From: Streptomyces rapamycinicus NRRL 5491
Lineage (GTDB): Bacteria; Actinomycetota; Actinomycetes; Streptomycetales; Streptomycetaceae
Length of the DNA stretch: 64,000 nucleotides
Assembly (NCBI RefSeq): GCF_024298965.1
Contig: NZ_CP085193.1
Location: 12,090,001-12,154,000, forward strand
Reading direction: 5' to 3'
Part shown: positions 43,552 through 53,038 of the stretch, one piece after another
Position numbering within the stretch: position 1 is the first letter of the stretch
How the letters are laid out: every line of letters begins with the position of its first letter
Notes under the pieces: generated by a model
What the model was told of the DNA's origin: nothing
Database searches by the model: none
What the model saw: only the letters and a program-made list of their open reading frames with translations
Position numbers and translations under genes: made by a program

Positions 43552-44607
43552 ATGAAGATCGGCATCGAGATCGACTGGCAGCGGACGAAATTCGACGTGA
43601 ACCGGGAACGCCTGGAGCTGGTGGACGAGCTCGGCTACGACATGGTGTTCACGGCCGAGAACATCGGCAACGACGGCCTGACGCCCCTGGGGTATGTCGT
43701 GGCGGCCACGAAGCGGATAGGGGTGGGCACGCGCATCATCCAGAACACCGCCCGTACCGCCCCCATGGCGGCGATGTCCTTCCAGACGCTCCGCCACATG
43801 GCCGGCCCCGATCGGGAGATCATCGCCGGGCTGGGCAACTCCAACCCCGCGAAGACGGAGGCGTGGCATGGCCTGCCGTGGACACCGGCGTACTGGCGGA
43901 TGCGCGACTACGTCGCGGTCATGAAGAAGGCATTCCGCGGGGAGGTCGTGGCCCACGAGGGCAGGACTCTCGCCATCCCGTTCCACCAGCCGGGCGAGCC
44001 ACCGAAGTACGAACCCATGAGGCCCCTGCTGGAGACGGACCCGGACATCAAGATCATGTTTGGTGGTGGCACCGAGCTGATGATGGCCAACGCCGCCGAG
44101 ATCGCCGACGGACTGATGCCCAACGGGGGCTGGGCGCCCGGGATGATGAAGGTGTACCGCCCGATCCTGGAGAAGGGGTTCGCCAAGCGGCGAATACCGA
44201 TGCGGGTCGAGGACTTCCCGATCTGGGCACATGTCGACGTGCTCGTCACCGACGACATCGAGCGCGACATCGGCCAGTTCAAGGAGTACGTCGCCAAGTG
44301 GACCGGCGCTCACCCGGGCAAGGGCGGCGGCCACGAACTGCTGACCTCCCGCGGCTACGGCGATGTGGCCGACCGCGTCCTGGAGCTCTACCGGGCAGGT
44401 CGGGTCAAGGAGGCCCAGGACGCCGTGCCCGACGAATACATCGACGAATATTGGCTGCTCGGCTCGGTGGACCGGATCGTCCAGCGGTGGCGTGACAAGT
44501 GGATCAACGACGGGTGCAACCTGATCGTGCGCACCGACAACTGGCCGAGCGCCAAACCGGCCGACAACCGGATTTACCAGCCGCTGATCCGTGCCCTGCG
44601 CGGCTGA
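43552..44607 (+). CDS. LLM-class F420-dependent oxidoreductase (351 aa)
   Basis: A longer luciferase-like protein: MKIGIEIDWQRTKFDVNRER, YDMVFTAENIGNDGLTPLGY, IGVGTRIIQNTARTAPMAAM, REIIAGLGNSNPAKTEAWHG and a C-terminal IVQRWRDKWINDGCNLIVRT. The form resembles F420-dependent steroid or secondary-alcohol dehydrogenases. Start chosen at ATG 43552 (MKIG is the usual N-terminus); ATG 43534 in frame would add six residues and AAGGG lies between them. It follows the first LLM gene by 106 bases. Confidence 0.87.
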   Translation: MKIGIEIDWQRTKFDVNRERLELVDELGYDMVFTAENIGNDGLTPLGYVVAATKRIGVGTRIIQNTARTAPMAAMSFQTLRHMAGPDREIIAGLGNSNPAKTEAWHGLPWTPAYWRMRDYVAVMKKAFRGEVVAHEGRTLAIPFHQPGEPPKYEPMRPLLETDPDIKIMFGGGTELMMANAAEIADGLMPNGGWAPGMMKVYRPILEKGFAKRRIPMRVEDFPIWAHVDVLVTDDIERDIGQFKEYVAKWTGAHPGKGGGHELLTSRGYGDVADRVLELYRAGRVKEAQDAVPDEYIDEYWLLGSVDRIVQRWRDKWINDGCNLIVRTDNWPSAKPADNRIYQPLIRALRG

Positions 44608-44679
44608 ACATCGCGACTGGCCGACAGCCGGGCGAAGTACAGAACCTGATCACCGCCATTAGTCCGAAAGAGGGATCAG

Positions 44680-45561
44680 ATGAAGCTCTGGTGCCATGTG
44701 ACGAACACGCCCATGAATCAGCTGCTCGAGTTCGCCCGTGTCCTTGATGACCTGGGCTTCGACGGAGTGGCTCTCGCCCACCATCTGGTGGATCTCGAGG
44801 CGGCTGGCGCTGAGCACCCGTACCGCCGGGACGATGAGGACAAATGGTGGGACTCTTCAGGCGCCTCGGATCCCGCTACCCCCGATCCCTGGGTGACCGC
44901 GACGGCGATCGCGAACGTCACGAACAACATCGTCATCGCTTCGTCGATCTTCGTGCTGCCGCTGCAGGACCCGTTCAGCGTGGCCAAGGCGGTCTCGACT
45001 GCAGCACACTTCAGCCGGGGCAGGCTGGTGATGGGGTTCGGCGTCGGATGGATGCGCGACGAGTACGAGTTGGTCGGTGCCGACTTCAAGACCCGGGGCG
45101 CCCGGATGAACGAGATGCTGGAGGTGATCCGGCTTCTGCTCACGGGAGATGCCGTCGACTATGACGGGGACTTCTTCAAGTTCAGCGGGGTTCGGATGGC
45201 TCCCCCGTACGACACCGACGTGCCGATGTACCTGGGAGGTGAGAGCCCCCGCGCGCTCAGGCGGGCAGCCAGGTATGACGGCTGGTTCGGCGCCGGTCCT
45301 TACGACGCTCCGACGGCGATCGAACGGTGCGCGGCGATGCGTGCGGCTCGCGCGGAAGCGGACACTCTCGACAGGCCGTTCGAGTGCATCGTCCCCCTGA
45401 TGGACGTGCCCACCAAAGGCGAGTGGGAGGGGATGGCCGAAGTCGGTGCGACAGGTGCGATGTTCGTCCCCGCGCGCCGATCGGACCTCCGGCTACGAAC
45501 CATCGGTGATCGCCGTGCCTACGCCGAGGCCATCGTGTCACGCGCGCAGGAATGCCGTTAG
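44680..45561 (+). CDS. LLM-class oxidoreductase (293 aa)
   Basis: Third LLM enzyme of the operon. VLDDLGFDGVALAHHLVDLE, NNIVIASSIFVLPLQDPFSV, RLVMGFGVGWMRDEYELVGA, MLEVIRLLLTGDAVDYDGDF and DVPMYLGGESPRALRRAARY are typical. It overlaps by ten bases the longest frame of the next gene, but the better start of that gene is 45621, leaving a 59-base gap. Likely an F420/FMN enzyme of the same pathway as its neighbours. Confidence 0.87.
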   Translation: MKLWCHVTNTPMNQLLEFARVLDDLGFDGVALAHHLVDLEAAGAEHPYRRDDEDKWWDSSGASDPATPDPWVTATAIANVTNNIVIASSIFVLPLQDPFSVAKAVSTAAHFSRGRLVMGFGVGWMRDEYELVGADFKTRGARMNEMLEVIRLLLTGDAVDYDGDFFKFSGVRMAPPYDTDVPMYLGGESPRALRRAARYDGWFGAGPYDAPTAIERCAAMRAARAEADTLDRPFECIVPLMDVPTKGEWEGMAEVGATGAMFVPARRSDLRLRTIGDRRAYAEAIVSRAQECR

Positions 45562-45620
45562 GGAATGCGAAGAAGACCGATGCGGGACAGCGGGCCGACG
45601 CGCCCCGGAGAGGGGACGGG

Positions 45621-46757
45621 ATGAACCTGCCGGAGTACGGTCGGGGCCTGGTCATCGAGGAGTACGGGGAGCCCATGAAGCTCAGGGATTTCCCCGTCAC
45701 CGCGCCGCCGGCGGGCGGAATTCTCGTGAAGGTCGAGACTGCCACGCTGTGCGGGTCGGATGTGCACCTGTGGGAAGGCGCATATGAGCGGCACGGCCTG
45801 AGGCTTCCACTCATGCCGGGCCACGAGGCGGTGGGAACCGTCGTAGCTCTTGGCGAGGCGGTGGCAGCCGACTCAGTGGGCCACGCCCTTTCGATCGGGG
45901 ACCGGGTCGTCTGGGAGCACGAGTCATGCGGTCAGTGCCACGCATGCAATGTGCTCCGACGCCGGACGCTGTGCACGAACCGTCGGCTGGGCATGTTGAC
46001 GAGCACGGACGATCCCCCGCACCTCAACGGGACGATCGCGGAGTACTCGTATGTGTGGCCCGGCTCGGGTCGTCTCCGCGTCCCCGATGCCGTGGAGAGC
46101 GCGTGGGCGTCGGCGGCGAGCTGCGCGTTCCGGACCGTGCTGCATGCGATCGAGAGGCTCGGCCAGATGGACTACCGGCATGATGTCGTGGTCCAAGGCT
46201 CCGGGGCGCTCGGGCTGTTCGCCACCGCGATGCTCTCCACGTTGAACCCGCGCAAGCTCATCGTCATCGGTGCGCCGGCGGGCAGGCTCGAGGTCGCATC
46301 CGCGTTCGGAGCCGATGAGACGATTTCCATCGAGGACTGTCCCGACCCGGCCGAGCGCGTATCGGCGGTGCTGGCGGCTACGGACGGCCGTGGGGCGGAT
46401 GTCGTCTGTGACTTCTCCGGTGGCCCCGGCGTGGTGGGTGAAGGCATAGAGTTCGCCGCGCCGGACGGCAGACTTCTGATCGTGGGGTCGACCACGCAGA
46501 CCTCCGAAGCGATCGACCCCACCCTCATCGTCGTACGAAACCTCACACTCTTCGGATCCACGAGCGCTGAGATCGGCTCCTACTACCGGGCCATGCGGTT
46601 CCTGGAACGGCATCGCGATCGTTTCGACTGGGACCTCCTGGTCAGCAACACGCGGTATTCGCTGGACGACGCGACCGTCGCATTCGACAGGATGAAGGCC
46701 TTCGACGAGGTGAAGGCGGTCATAGAGCCGCACAGGAACCTGAGTGGCACGGCGTAG
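45621..46757 (+). CDS. Zinc-dependent alcohol dehydrogenase (MDR superfamily)
   Basis: A 378-residue enzyme with the true zinc ADH layout. Catalytic zinc: C-G-S-D-V-H near residue 47, GHE in MPGHEAVGTVVALGE, and a later Glu/Cys. Structural zinc: ESCGQCHACNVLRRRTLCTN supplies four Cys. Rossmann fold: DVVVQGSGALGLFATAML. ATG 45621 follows GGAGAGGGGACGGG; frame open to 45552 but unsupported. Oxidises an alcohol to aldehyde/ketone at the end of the LLM operon. A promoter for the GntR gene begins about 30 bases after the stop. Confidence 0.92.
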   Translation: MNLPEYGRGLVIEEYGEPMKLRDFPVTAPPAGGILVKVETATLCGSDVHLWEGAYERHGLRLPLMPGHEAVGTVVALGEAVAADSVGHALSIGDRVVWEHESCGQCHACNVLRRRTLCTNRRLGMLTSTDDPPHLNGTIAEYSYVWPGSGRLRVPDAVESAWASAASCAFRTVLHAIERLGQMDYRHDVVVQGSGALGLFATAMLSTLNPRKLIVIGAPAGRLEVASAFGADETISIEDCPDPAERVSAVLAATDGRGADVVCDFSGGPGVVGEGIEFAAPDGRLLIVGSTTQTSEAIDPTLIVVRNLTLFGSTSAEIGSYYRAMRFLERHRDRFDWDLLVSNTRYSLDDATVAFDRMKAFDEVKAVIEPHRNLSGTA

Positions 46758-46790
46758 TGGGCCGGGCCACGGAGTCCCGCGGGCTTATCA

Positions 46791-46823
46791 TTGAACTGAT
46801 TTAGTAGAGTGAATTAGCTACTA
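46791..46823 (+). promoter_or_regulatory. GntR promoter TTGAAC-N18-TAGCTA with operator-like repeats
   Basis: Holds AACTGATTTA (shared with 52362-52371) and the inverted repeat TAGTAG-N10-CTACTA (46802-46807, 46818-46823) overlapping the -10. Located 27 bases before the GntR start, suited to autoregulation. Confidence 0.55.
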
Positions 46824-46849
46824 CGGGTCATGATCGAGGCGGGAGAAGC

Positions 46850-47659
46850 ATGACAGCAACCAATGGTCGAGAGGGCTGGGTCCCGGTCGACGAGTTCGTC
46901 CGTGCGCCCAAGGCTGCCGAGATCATTGCGAAGAGCATCCGCCGGCGCATTGTGCTGGGCGAACTGCAGGAGGGCGACACGCTGCCTTCGGAGGCCGACC
47001 TCATGGCGCAGTTCGGGGTGTCCCGCCCCACGCTGCGCGAGGCCTTCAGGATCATGGAGGCGGAGTCGCTCATCAGCATCCGCCGCGGGGCGCGCGGTGG
47101 CGCCCGGGTACTGGCGCCGGACCTGTCGGTGGCGGCGAGGTACGTCGGTCTGCTGCTTCAGATGAGCGGGACGACGATCGGTGAGGTCTACGACACGCGG
47201 GTCATCATCGAGCCGGCTGCCGTGCACCTCCTCGCGACGCGCCGCAAGGAGCGCGACATCGAGGACCTGGGGGCATGCGTCGAGGAGCTGCGCAAGCTGG
47301 TCGAATCCGCGAAGGCCGACCCGGGCATATCCCTGGACGCGGGGAGCCGGCTCGCCTGGCGGTTCCACGAGCTGCTGATCGAGCGCGCGGGGAACCGTGC
47401 CTTGGCGATCCAGTGGGGTGTGCTGCGCGATGTCATGGAGACGCATCTGGCGTCCGCCGTCTCCCGCAGTAGTGACCGGTCCGACGCGGTGGAGTCCTTC
47501 CGGCGGTCCGTCCGTTCCTACTCCAAACTCGTCGCCTTCCTGAAGGCCAAGGACGCCGAAGGCGCTCAGCGTCACTGGCGTAAGCACATGGATGTCTCCA
47601 GCAAGATCCTGCTCGGGACGGAGGCGGACCCGAAGGCCGTCGTCGACCTCTTCGACTGA
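46850..47659 (+). CDS. GntR-family regulator, FadR (FCD) subfamily
   Basis: A 269-residue regulator. The winged HTH (IIAKSIRRRIVLGELQEGDT, LPSEADLMAQFGVSRPTLRE) spans about residues 20-85; the all-helical FCD ligand/metal domain follows (EVYDTRVIIEPAAVHLLAT, ELRKLVESAKADPG, FHELLIERAGNRALAIQWGV, FLKAKDAEGAQRHWRKHM) with His residues that in the family hold a metal. ATG 46850 has GGGAG six bases upstream. It is the only DNA-binding regulator in the 42-64 kb catabolic region and the best candidate reader of the AT-rich palindromes there. Ligand probably a carboxylic acid or acyl-CoA. Confidence 0.92.
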   Translation: MTATNGREGWVPVDEFVRAPKAAEIIAKSIRRRIVLGELQEGDTLPSEADLMAQFGVSRPTLREAFRIMEAESLISIRRGARGGARVLAPDLSVAARYVGLLLQMSGTTIGEVYDTRVIIEPAAVHLLATRRKERDIEDLGACVEELRKLVESAKADPGISLDAGSRLAWRFHELLIERAGNRALAIQWGVLRDVMETHLASAVSRSSDRSDAVESFRRSVRSYSKLVAFLKAKDAEGAQRHWRKHMDVSSKILLGTEADPKAVVDLFD

Positions 47660-47731
47660 CCCGGAGCGGCCGCATCGCCGGCGGGGTCACTACGCCGGTG
47701 ACGCACGAAGACCGAACGGAGAGTCATTTCC

Positions 47732-48535
47732 ATGCAGACGAGGGTCGCGATCGTGACAGGGGCCAGTCGTGGCATCGGCAAGCGGACCGCATTGGAACTC
47801 GCGCACCGCGGCTACGGCATCGTCGCGTCGGCGCGGGCGCTGGAGCGGGACGGACGGCTGCCCGGCAGCCTGGCCGAGACCCGGGCGGAGATCGAGGCCG
47901 CGGGCGCGCGCGTCGTCGTGGTGCGTGCCGACATGTCCCGGCGGGACGAGGCGAGCGCACTGGTCTCCACCGCCGTGGAGACGTTCGGCCGGCTCGATGC
48001 CGTGGTGAACAACGCGGCGTTGACGCATGGGGGCAACGTCCCGGTCACCGAGCTCGAGTTCGAGGACTGGCACGCGCAGTTCGACACGAACCTGCACGGC
48101 CCTCTCGCGCTGATCCAGGCGGCCGTCCCCCATCTCTCCAGGACCCGGGGAGTGATCGTCAACCTCTCCTCCGGCGCGGGTGACCTGAAGCCGGCGGTGG
48201 AGGGCCCGTTGCTGTACAGCGTGGGGTACGCGGCCAGCAAGGCGGCTCTGAACCGGCTGGCGAACGCCCTGGCCGGCGAGCTGATGGCCCTCGGGATCGC
48301 CATCGTCAACGTCGATCCGGGTTCGGTCAGCACCGAGCGCCTTGAACGCCGGCTCGACAGACTGTCGCCCGAGCACAGGGCCCGGTTGGTGTCCATGGAG
48401 GTACCGGCCGTCGCGATCGGCCACCTGGTGAGCTGCGGCACCGCTCTGGAATGGACCGGCCGGCTGCTGCGGGCCGCCGACTTCGTGCGGTCGCAGGGGC
48501 TCGGAACGGCAGTCCCCGACTCTGCCCGGATCTGA
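47732..48535 (+). CDS. Short-chain dehydrogenase/reductase (267 aa)
   Basis: Classical SDR with VAIVTGASRGIGKRTALELA, VVRADMSRRDEA, VVNNAALTHGGN, GVIVNLSSGAGDLKP, YSVGYAASKAALNRLANAL (YxxxK). The RSARALE second-strand region suggests NADP use. The ATG at 47732 follows CGGAGAGTCATTTCC. It is 72 bases after the GntR gene on the same strand and ends tail-to-tail 21 bases from the TesB gene. Substrate unknown; probably an alcohol or 3-hydroxyacyl intermediate. Confidence 0.9.
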   Translation: MQTRVAIVTGASRGIGKRTALELAHRGYGIVASARALERDGRLPGSLAETRAEIEAAGARVVVVRADMSRRDEASALVSTAVETFGRLDAVVNNAALTHGGNVPVTELEFEDWHAQFDTNLHGPLALIQAAVPHLSRTRGVIVNLSSGAGDLKPAVEGPLLYSVGYAASKAALNRLANALAGELMALGIAIVNVDPGSVSTERLERRLDRLSPEHRARLVSMEVPAVAIGHLVSCGTALEWTGRLLRAADFVRSQGLGTAVPDSARI

Positions 48536-48556
48536 ACGCGGCCGGTCGGCCTCTGA

Positions 48557-49483
48557 TCAGCCGGGGGCCCGGGCCCCGGAGCCGCGCCTGCGGAGCAGCC
48601 CTTGTTGCTGGGTGCTCGCGACGAGGGCGCCGTCGCGGTCGAAGAGGAACCCGCGGGACAGCGCCAGGCCCTGCCCCGCCCAAGGGCTCTCCTGCTCGTG
48701 CAGTAGCCATTCGTCCGCGCGGCGGAAGTGGTGGAACCACACGCTGTGGTCGATCGTCGCGAACTGGATGCCGGGATCCTGGGGTATCACTCCGTGGTGG
48801 GTGGCCGCGACGGAGAGCAGCAGGTAGTCGGACAGGTAGAGCAGCGCGGCGCGGTGCGTCAGCGGGTCATCGGGCAGCGGTGCCCTCGCCCGTATCCAGA
48901 TCTGCTGGCGCGGTGGGGTGGCTGCGCCACGGCTCGCGACCACCCGGTTAGGGGGGATCGGGAACCGGAACTCCACTGAACCGCGCGCCATTACGGCCTG
49001 GGCCCAGGCGAGGTTTTCCGGGTCGTCGCGGAGCAGCTCCTCGACCGTGGGCAACTGCTCGGGGGGCGGTGTGCTGCTGCGCGGAATCTGGTGGTCGAAC
49101 CCGGCTCCCGCGCGCTGGAACGAGGCTGTGAGCTGGCAGATCAAGCGGCCGTCTTGGAGGCCGTCGACATGACGGGTGGAGAAGGACGTCCCGTCGCGGA
49201 CCGGTCGGACCTGGTAGGTGACGGGTGCGTCGGAGTCCCCCTCGCGCAGGAAGTGGGTGTGCGCCGAGTGGAGAGCGCGCTCCCGGGCGACGGTGAGGCC
49301 GGCGGCCATCGCGGCCTGGCCGGCGATTTCGCCGCCGAACTTGCGATGCATGCCGCCTCGTCGGGACAGGCCCCGGAAGCTGTGGCGCTCGACCTGCTCA
49401 AGTCCCAGGAGCTCTGCCAGGGAACCGCCGCGGCCGGGCAGGCCACGAAGGTTCCCGGCGGGGGGCGTCTCGGCTGCTGTCAT
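48557..49483 (-). CDS. tesB: Acyl-CoA thioesterase II (TesB type, double hot-dog)
   Basis: A 308-residue thioesterase that hydrolyses acyl-CoA. The first hot-dog includes FGGEIAGQAAMAAGLTV and HSAHTHFLREGDSDAPVTYQ; the second includes QQIWIRARAPLPDDPLTHRA, LLYLSDYLLLSVA and TIDHSVWFHHFRRADEWLLH, where family catalytic Asp, Thr/Ser and Gln lie. GLALSRGFLFDRDGALVAST is the usual end. ATG 49483 sits seven bases after the 16-base shared element, with no ribosome site between; probably translated from a leaderless or near-leaderless mRNA. The frame upstream to 49519 would run through the promoter and is rejected. Confidence 0.92.
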   Translation of the reverse strand: MTAAETPPAGNLRGLPGRGGSLAELLGLEQVERHSFRGLSRRGGMHRKFGGEIAGQAAMAAGLTVARERALHSAHTHFLREGDSDAPVTYQVRPVRDGTSFSTRHVDGLQDGRLICQLTASFQRAGAGFDHQIPRSSTPPPEQLPTVEELLRDDPENLAWAQAVMARGSVEFRFPIPPNRVVASRGAATPPRQQIWIRARAPLPDDPLTHRAALLYLSDYLLLSVAATHHGVIPQDPGIQFATIDHSVWFHHFRRADEWLLHEQESPWAGQGLALSRGFLFDRDGALVASTQQQGLLRRRGSGARAPG

Positions 49484-49490
49484 GACAGAT

Positions 49491-49506
49491 AAGTCTAACT
49501 TAGTTA
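49491..49506 (-). promoter_or_regulatory. Shared element TAACTAAGTTAGACTT before TesB
   Basis: Read on the minus strand, it matches 15 of 16 bases of the element at 54276-54291. It contains a TAGACT -10-like hexamer 16 bases after TTGCCA, placing the transcript start close to ATG 49483. Confidence 0.65.
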
Positions 49507-49621
49507 GCCAACTTGGCAAGGGCTGGCCACTGACCCGACTCCGGTGGCAGAGCGCGATGAGTTCACCGAAGGCGCATCGTGCCGCTCGTACTGATCACCG
49601 ATCGCGGGCCCGCTGAGCGTG

Positions 49622-52080
49622 TCAGCCGATCACACCCCGGGCATGGAGATCGGCGACCGTCGCCTCGTCGTAGCCGAGCTCCGCGAGGACCGCGTCGGTG
49701 TGCTCGCCGGTCAGGCACCCGCCGCGGGCTCGTACCCGCGAGCGCGAGAAATGGGTCGCCGCGTCCAGCCGGCGGTGCTCGTCGAAGACCGGGCTCATCG
49801 CGTTGACGCAGTAGCCCGCCTCGAAGGAGGCGTCGTTCTGGTAGAGCTTCTCGGGAAGGACTTCGGTGACGGCGACACACCCGATGTCGGCGGCACGGAG
49901 ATCCTTCTCCCACGCGTCGTTGGGACGGGTCAGGAATATGGCGGCCAGCACGCCGGCCAGCTCGCCGTCGTGCTCGGCACGCGAGGAGACGGTGGCGAAC
50001 CGCTCGTCGCCGGCGAGGTCGGTATAAGGAGCCAGCGCGGTGGCCAGCCGTCCCCACTCCCGCTCCTGCGGAGCGGCGAGGCACAGCCAGTGTCCCTCGG
50101 CGGCCTCGTAGAGGCGGTACAGCGCCGAGTACCCGTGGAGCAGGCGGTCCGGTTGGATCGGATCCGGCCGCCCCTCGTAATCGACGTTGCGGTCGATGAG
50201 GCAGTGGGTCGCCGTCGCGAGCATCGTCGTCGTCAGGGCGCCCATCGGCCTGCCGCGGCGCCGGGCGAGAAGGCCGAGCAGCATCGCGCTCGCCGCGCCG
50301 GAGGCCGCCACGCCGTCCGCCTGACCGGTCTGGTTCGCGGCCGCGGTGTACAGGCGGATGATGCTGGACTTGATCTCGGCCAGGTCGTCGGTAGCGCCGG
50401 CGGCGTCGGGGACGTTGGACAGCGCGAGCCCGGAGGCGGCACCCATGGACGGTGCGTAGGCGGGACTGCGACCGAACGGCCCGTCCGTGCCGTAGCCCGG
50501 GCGTTGAGGTAGATGAGGCCGGGGTTCACGGCCCGGAGGGCCTTCGCGTCGACCCGGGCCCGCTCGGCGGCGCCCGCCCGGTAGGTCTGCACCACGATAT
50601 CGGCGCGCTCGGCGATCCGGTGGACGATCTTCAGGCCCTCCGCGCTGTTCAGATCGAGCGCGACGCTCTCCTTGCCCTGGAGGACTTTGGCGCCACCGGC
50701 TTCCGGGAAGGCGGCGAGGCGCCGCATGGTGTCACCGGCCAGCGGTTCGACCTTGATCACCCGGGCCCCGAGGTCGGTGAGAAGCGTCGCACCGTACGGC
50801 CCGGCGAACATCGAGCCCAGTTCGAGCACGGTGACTCCCTCAAGAGGCAGCCCGGAGGGGGCCGGGCCGTCGGGCGTGGTGGCGCGGGGAGTGCCGGCGC
50901 CGGTCAGCAGGGCACTGCCGCCCTCGCCGAGGCGCGGCGCCGGACGGAGTTCTGTGATCGGCGCGCCGTCGCTGTGCACCATCGTCGACGGCTGGCGCAC
51001 CGGACCCAGATCGGGGTCGTCGACCACTGCGATACGGCCGTCGTGGACCAGTTGCGGATGGCCGAAGGCCTCGGTGGGCGTACGGAACCGCTCCGCCTGG
51101 ATACTGGGGTTGGCCGCGAAGACCCTGTTCCACTCGTCGAGCGTGCGGCTCCTCGCCTTATCGATCATGATTTCCCACAGCTCCAGGCGGAGCGCGGGGT
51201 CGGCCAGGTCGGGGAAATCGGCCCACTTGGGCTCGGCGAGCATCTCGCTCAGGCCGAGTTCCTCGGCGAAGGCGGCGAACAGCCGGGGCTCGGCCTGAGC
51301 GAACTGGAGCCAGTGGCCGTCGCTGGTGGGTGTGGAGAGCAGGTTGTAGATGAGCCGGCCCCGGGGGGTGCCGTCGTCGTCCCACGGTTTGCCGACGGCG
51401 GAGAACGCGTCGGGCCAGCGCAAGGCGACCAGCTGCATGAAGTAGGAGTACGTGTCCATAGTGGACAGCCCGCGAACGAGGTCGGCGTGCACGTGCTGGC
51501 CGCGGCCACTGGACTCGCGTTCGTAGAGTGCGCAGAGGATCCCGTGCAGCGCCGTCTGCGCGGCACCCCAGGAGGCGTACGGCGTTGACACGAAGGCCGG
51601 TCCCGGGCGCGGAGCGGCCGGGGCATTGCTGTGCATGACCCCCCACCTGGCCATGACCAGGGCCTCGTAGCCCTGAAGGTCGGCATCGGGCCCGGCGCCC
51701 CAGCCGGTGATGCCCGCGCTGACCAGTTGTGGATTCACCTCGCCCAGCTTGTCGGGGGTGAAGCCGAGCCGGGCGGCCGTGCGGGGCCGGAAAGTGGTCA
51801 CCAGTACGTCGGCCCTGCGGACCAGCTCCCAGACGCGCGCGTTGTCGGCGTCGTCATGGAGGTCGAGCACGCGGCTGCTCTTGCCACGGGCCAGTCCCGG
51901 CCATCCCGTGACGGAACGCAGCGGGTGTCCGCCGGGCGGCTCGACCATCAGGACGTCCGCGCCGGCGTCGGCGAGGAACTGTGATGCCAGCGCGCCGGGA
52001 AGGGCGGTCGAGAGGTCGAGAACCGTCAGCCCGGCCAGGGGCTCCGCCGCCGCGCCTTCGTTGGGCGCCATCTCGTGCAT
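49622..52080 (-). CDS. Fused double-domain CoA-transferase family III (CaiB/BaiF), frame broken once
   Basis: Two class III CoA-transferase modules in tandem, about 819 residues. Module 1: LAGLTVLDLSTALPGALASQ, DVLMVEPPGGHPLRSVTGWP, RGKSSRVLDL. Module 2: LEGVTVLELGSMFAGPYGAT, RVIKVEPLAGDTMRRLAAFP, KESVALDLNSAEG. After YLNA the frame breaks at the G-run 50499-50501; one added base gives APGYGTDGPFG and continues to ARGVIG at 49622. Each module normally carries an Asp nucleophile (module 1 near HADLVRG). It activates a pathway acid by CoA transfer. ATG 52080 follows GAGGGAG; the frame back to 52140 is unsupported. Confidence 0.85.
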
Positions 52081-52361
52081 CTCCGGCTCTCCCTCGTGTG
52101 ATCGTCCGTGATCTGTGGTGATCTCTGACCCGTCGTCCACGGGTGGTCATCGGGCGTCGGCGCGGCCGGTACCCGCAGTGCTCTGCCGCCAGTGTCCGCC
52201 GTCGACCCGGGCCGACGCCGAGGCGGTACGGCGCGATGCCGGGCCTGCCGGCTGAAGGGTGGTTGTCACGATCTCCTCCGGCCCGCCGGGCACATGGCCG
52301 GCGTTGCCGTCGGAGGCGGGGAATGCCGCAGAGGGCAGGACTACTGTGACGTCAAAGATAT

Positions 52362-52371
52362 TACTGATTTA
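52362..52371. promoter_or_regulatory. Shared-operator variant, TACTGATTTA
   Basis: Contains ACTGATTTA, identical to nine bases of the GntR promoter at 46795-46803. It lies between the CoA-transferase and DoxX genes, probably belonging to the CoA-transferase promoter. Confidence 0.4.
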
Positions 52372-52487
52372 TACAAGACGGTAGTCGACGGTGGCAACCA
52401 TGCGAAGCGGTCGAGGTGCGGGCGGTCGTGGGGTGGTGCCCCTGCGACGCCGGCGCGGCTGCGGGCCCGCCTCCCTCGCTCCCGACC

Positions 52488-52515
52488 TTGCCAGGTTGAG
52501 TTTATAGAGTAAGAT
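52488..52515 (+). promoter_or_regulatory. DoxX promoter, TTGCCA-N16-TAAGAT
   Basis: -35 TTGCCA is the same hexamer as before TesB. Spacer TTTATAGAG is AT-rich and resembles the operator family. Transcript start about 20 bases before ATG 52541. Confidence 0.5.
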
Positions 52516-52540
52516 GATTGCACCTTATAAGTGAGGGGGC

Positions 52541-53038
52541 ATGATGGCGACCGACCTCGCAATGGCGCTGGTGAGAATGGCACTTGGGCCCATGTTGCTC
52601 GTGCACGGGTGGAACAAGCTGGCAGGTTCCGGTGGGCTGGCGGGGACGACAGCCTGGTTCACGGGTCTCGGCCTGCGTCCCGCGTGGCTTCACGCGCGCC
52701 TCGCGGCGGGCACCGAGATCCTGGCCGGCGTGCTGGTCACCGTCGGTCTCCTCAGTGGCCTCGCGGCGACCGCGTACGTCGGTCTCATGCTGGTAGCGGC
52801 CCTCACCGATCACAGGGGCAAGGGATACTTCGTATTCAAGGGCGGTTGTGAGTACACCGTCCTCGTCGGCGTCGTTGCGGTGGCCCTGGCCTCCGCTGGG
52901 CCCGGTGCCTGGTCGCTCGATCGACTGCTCGGCCTCGATCTCGCCGGTGCGCTCTGGGCCGCTTTCGCGGCGGTTGCCGGAGTGGCCGCCGGGCTGGCCC
53001 TGCTGTTGACCTCCTACCGGCCTCCCAAGGCCGACTGA
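52541..53038 (+). CDS. DoxX-family membrane protein
   Basis: A 165-residue protein with four membrane segments. MALVRMALGPMLLVHGWNKL is the DoxX signature at the N-terminus, followed by LAAGTEILAGVLVTVGLLSG, AYVGLMLVAALTDHRGKGYF, VLVGVVAVALASAGPG and AFAAVAGVAAGLALLLTSY. DoxX-like proteins act as small subunits of quinol or thiosulphate oxidoreductases or in redox stress. ATG 52541 (or 52544) has GAGGGGG just upstream. It stands alone inside the CoA-thioester region with an AT-rich promoter of the shared type. Confidence 0.88.
   Translation: MMATDLAMALVRMALGPMLLVHGWNKLAGSGGLAGTTAWFTGLGLRPAWLHARLAAGTEILAGVLVTVGLLSGLAATAYVGLMLVAALTDHRGKGYFVFKGGCEYTVLVGVVAVALASAGPGAWSLDRLLGLDLAGALWAAFAAVAGVAAGLALLLTSYRPPKAD

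Larger units (their letters stand above)
52081..52540. other. Divergent intergenic region with AT-rich promoter elements
   Basis: No convincing gene. Two AT-rich islands stand out in GC-rich DNA: 52351-52380 with ATTACTGATTTATAC, which shares ACTGATTTA with the GntR promoter, and 52488-52535 with TTGCCA-N16-TAAGAT reading toward DoxX. The rest codes nothing recognisable in six frames. Confidence 0.55.

Noticed and set aside
48327..48740. Minus-strand frame over the SDR/TesB junction
   Set aside because: Overlaps two well-supported genes and is Arg/Pro-rich shadow sequence.
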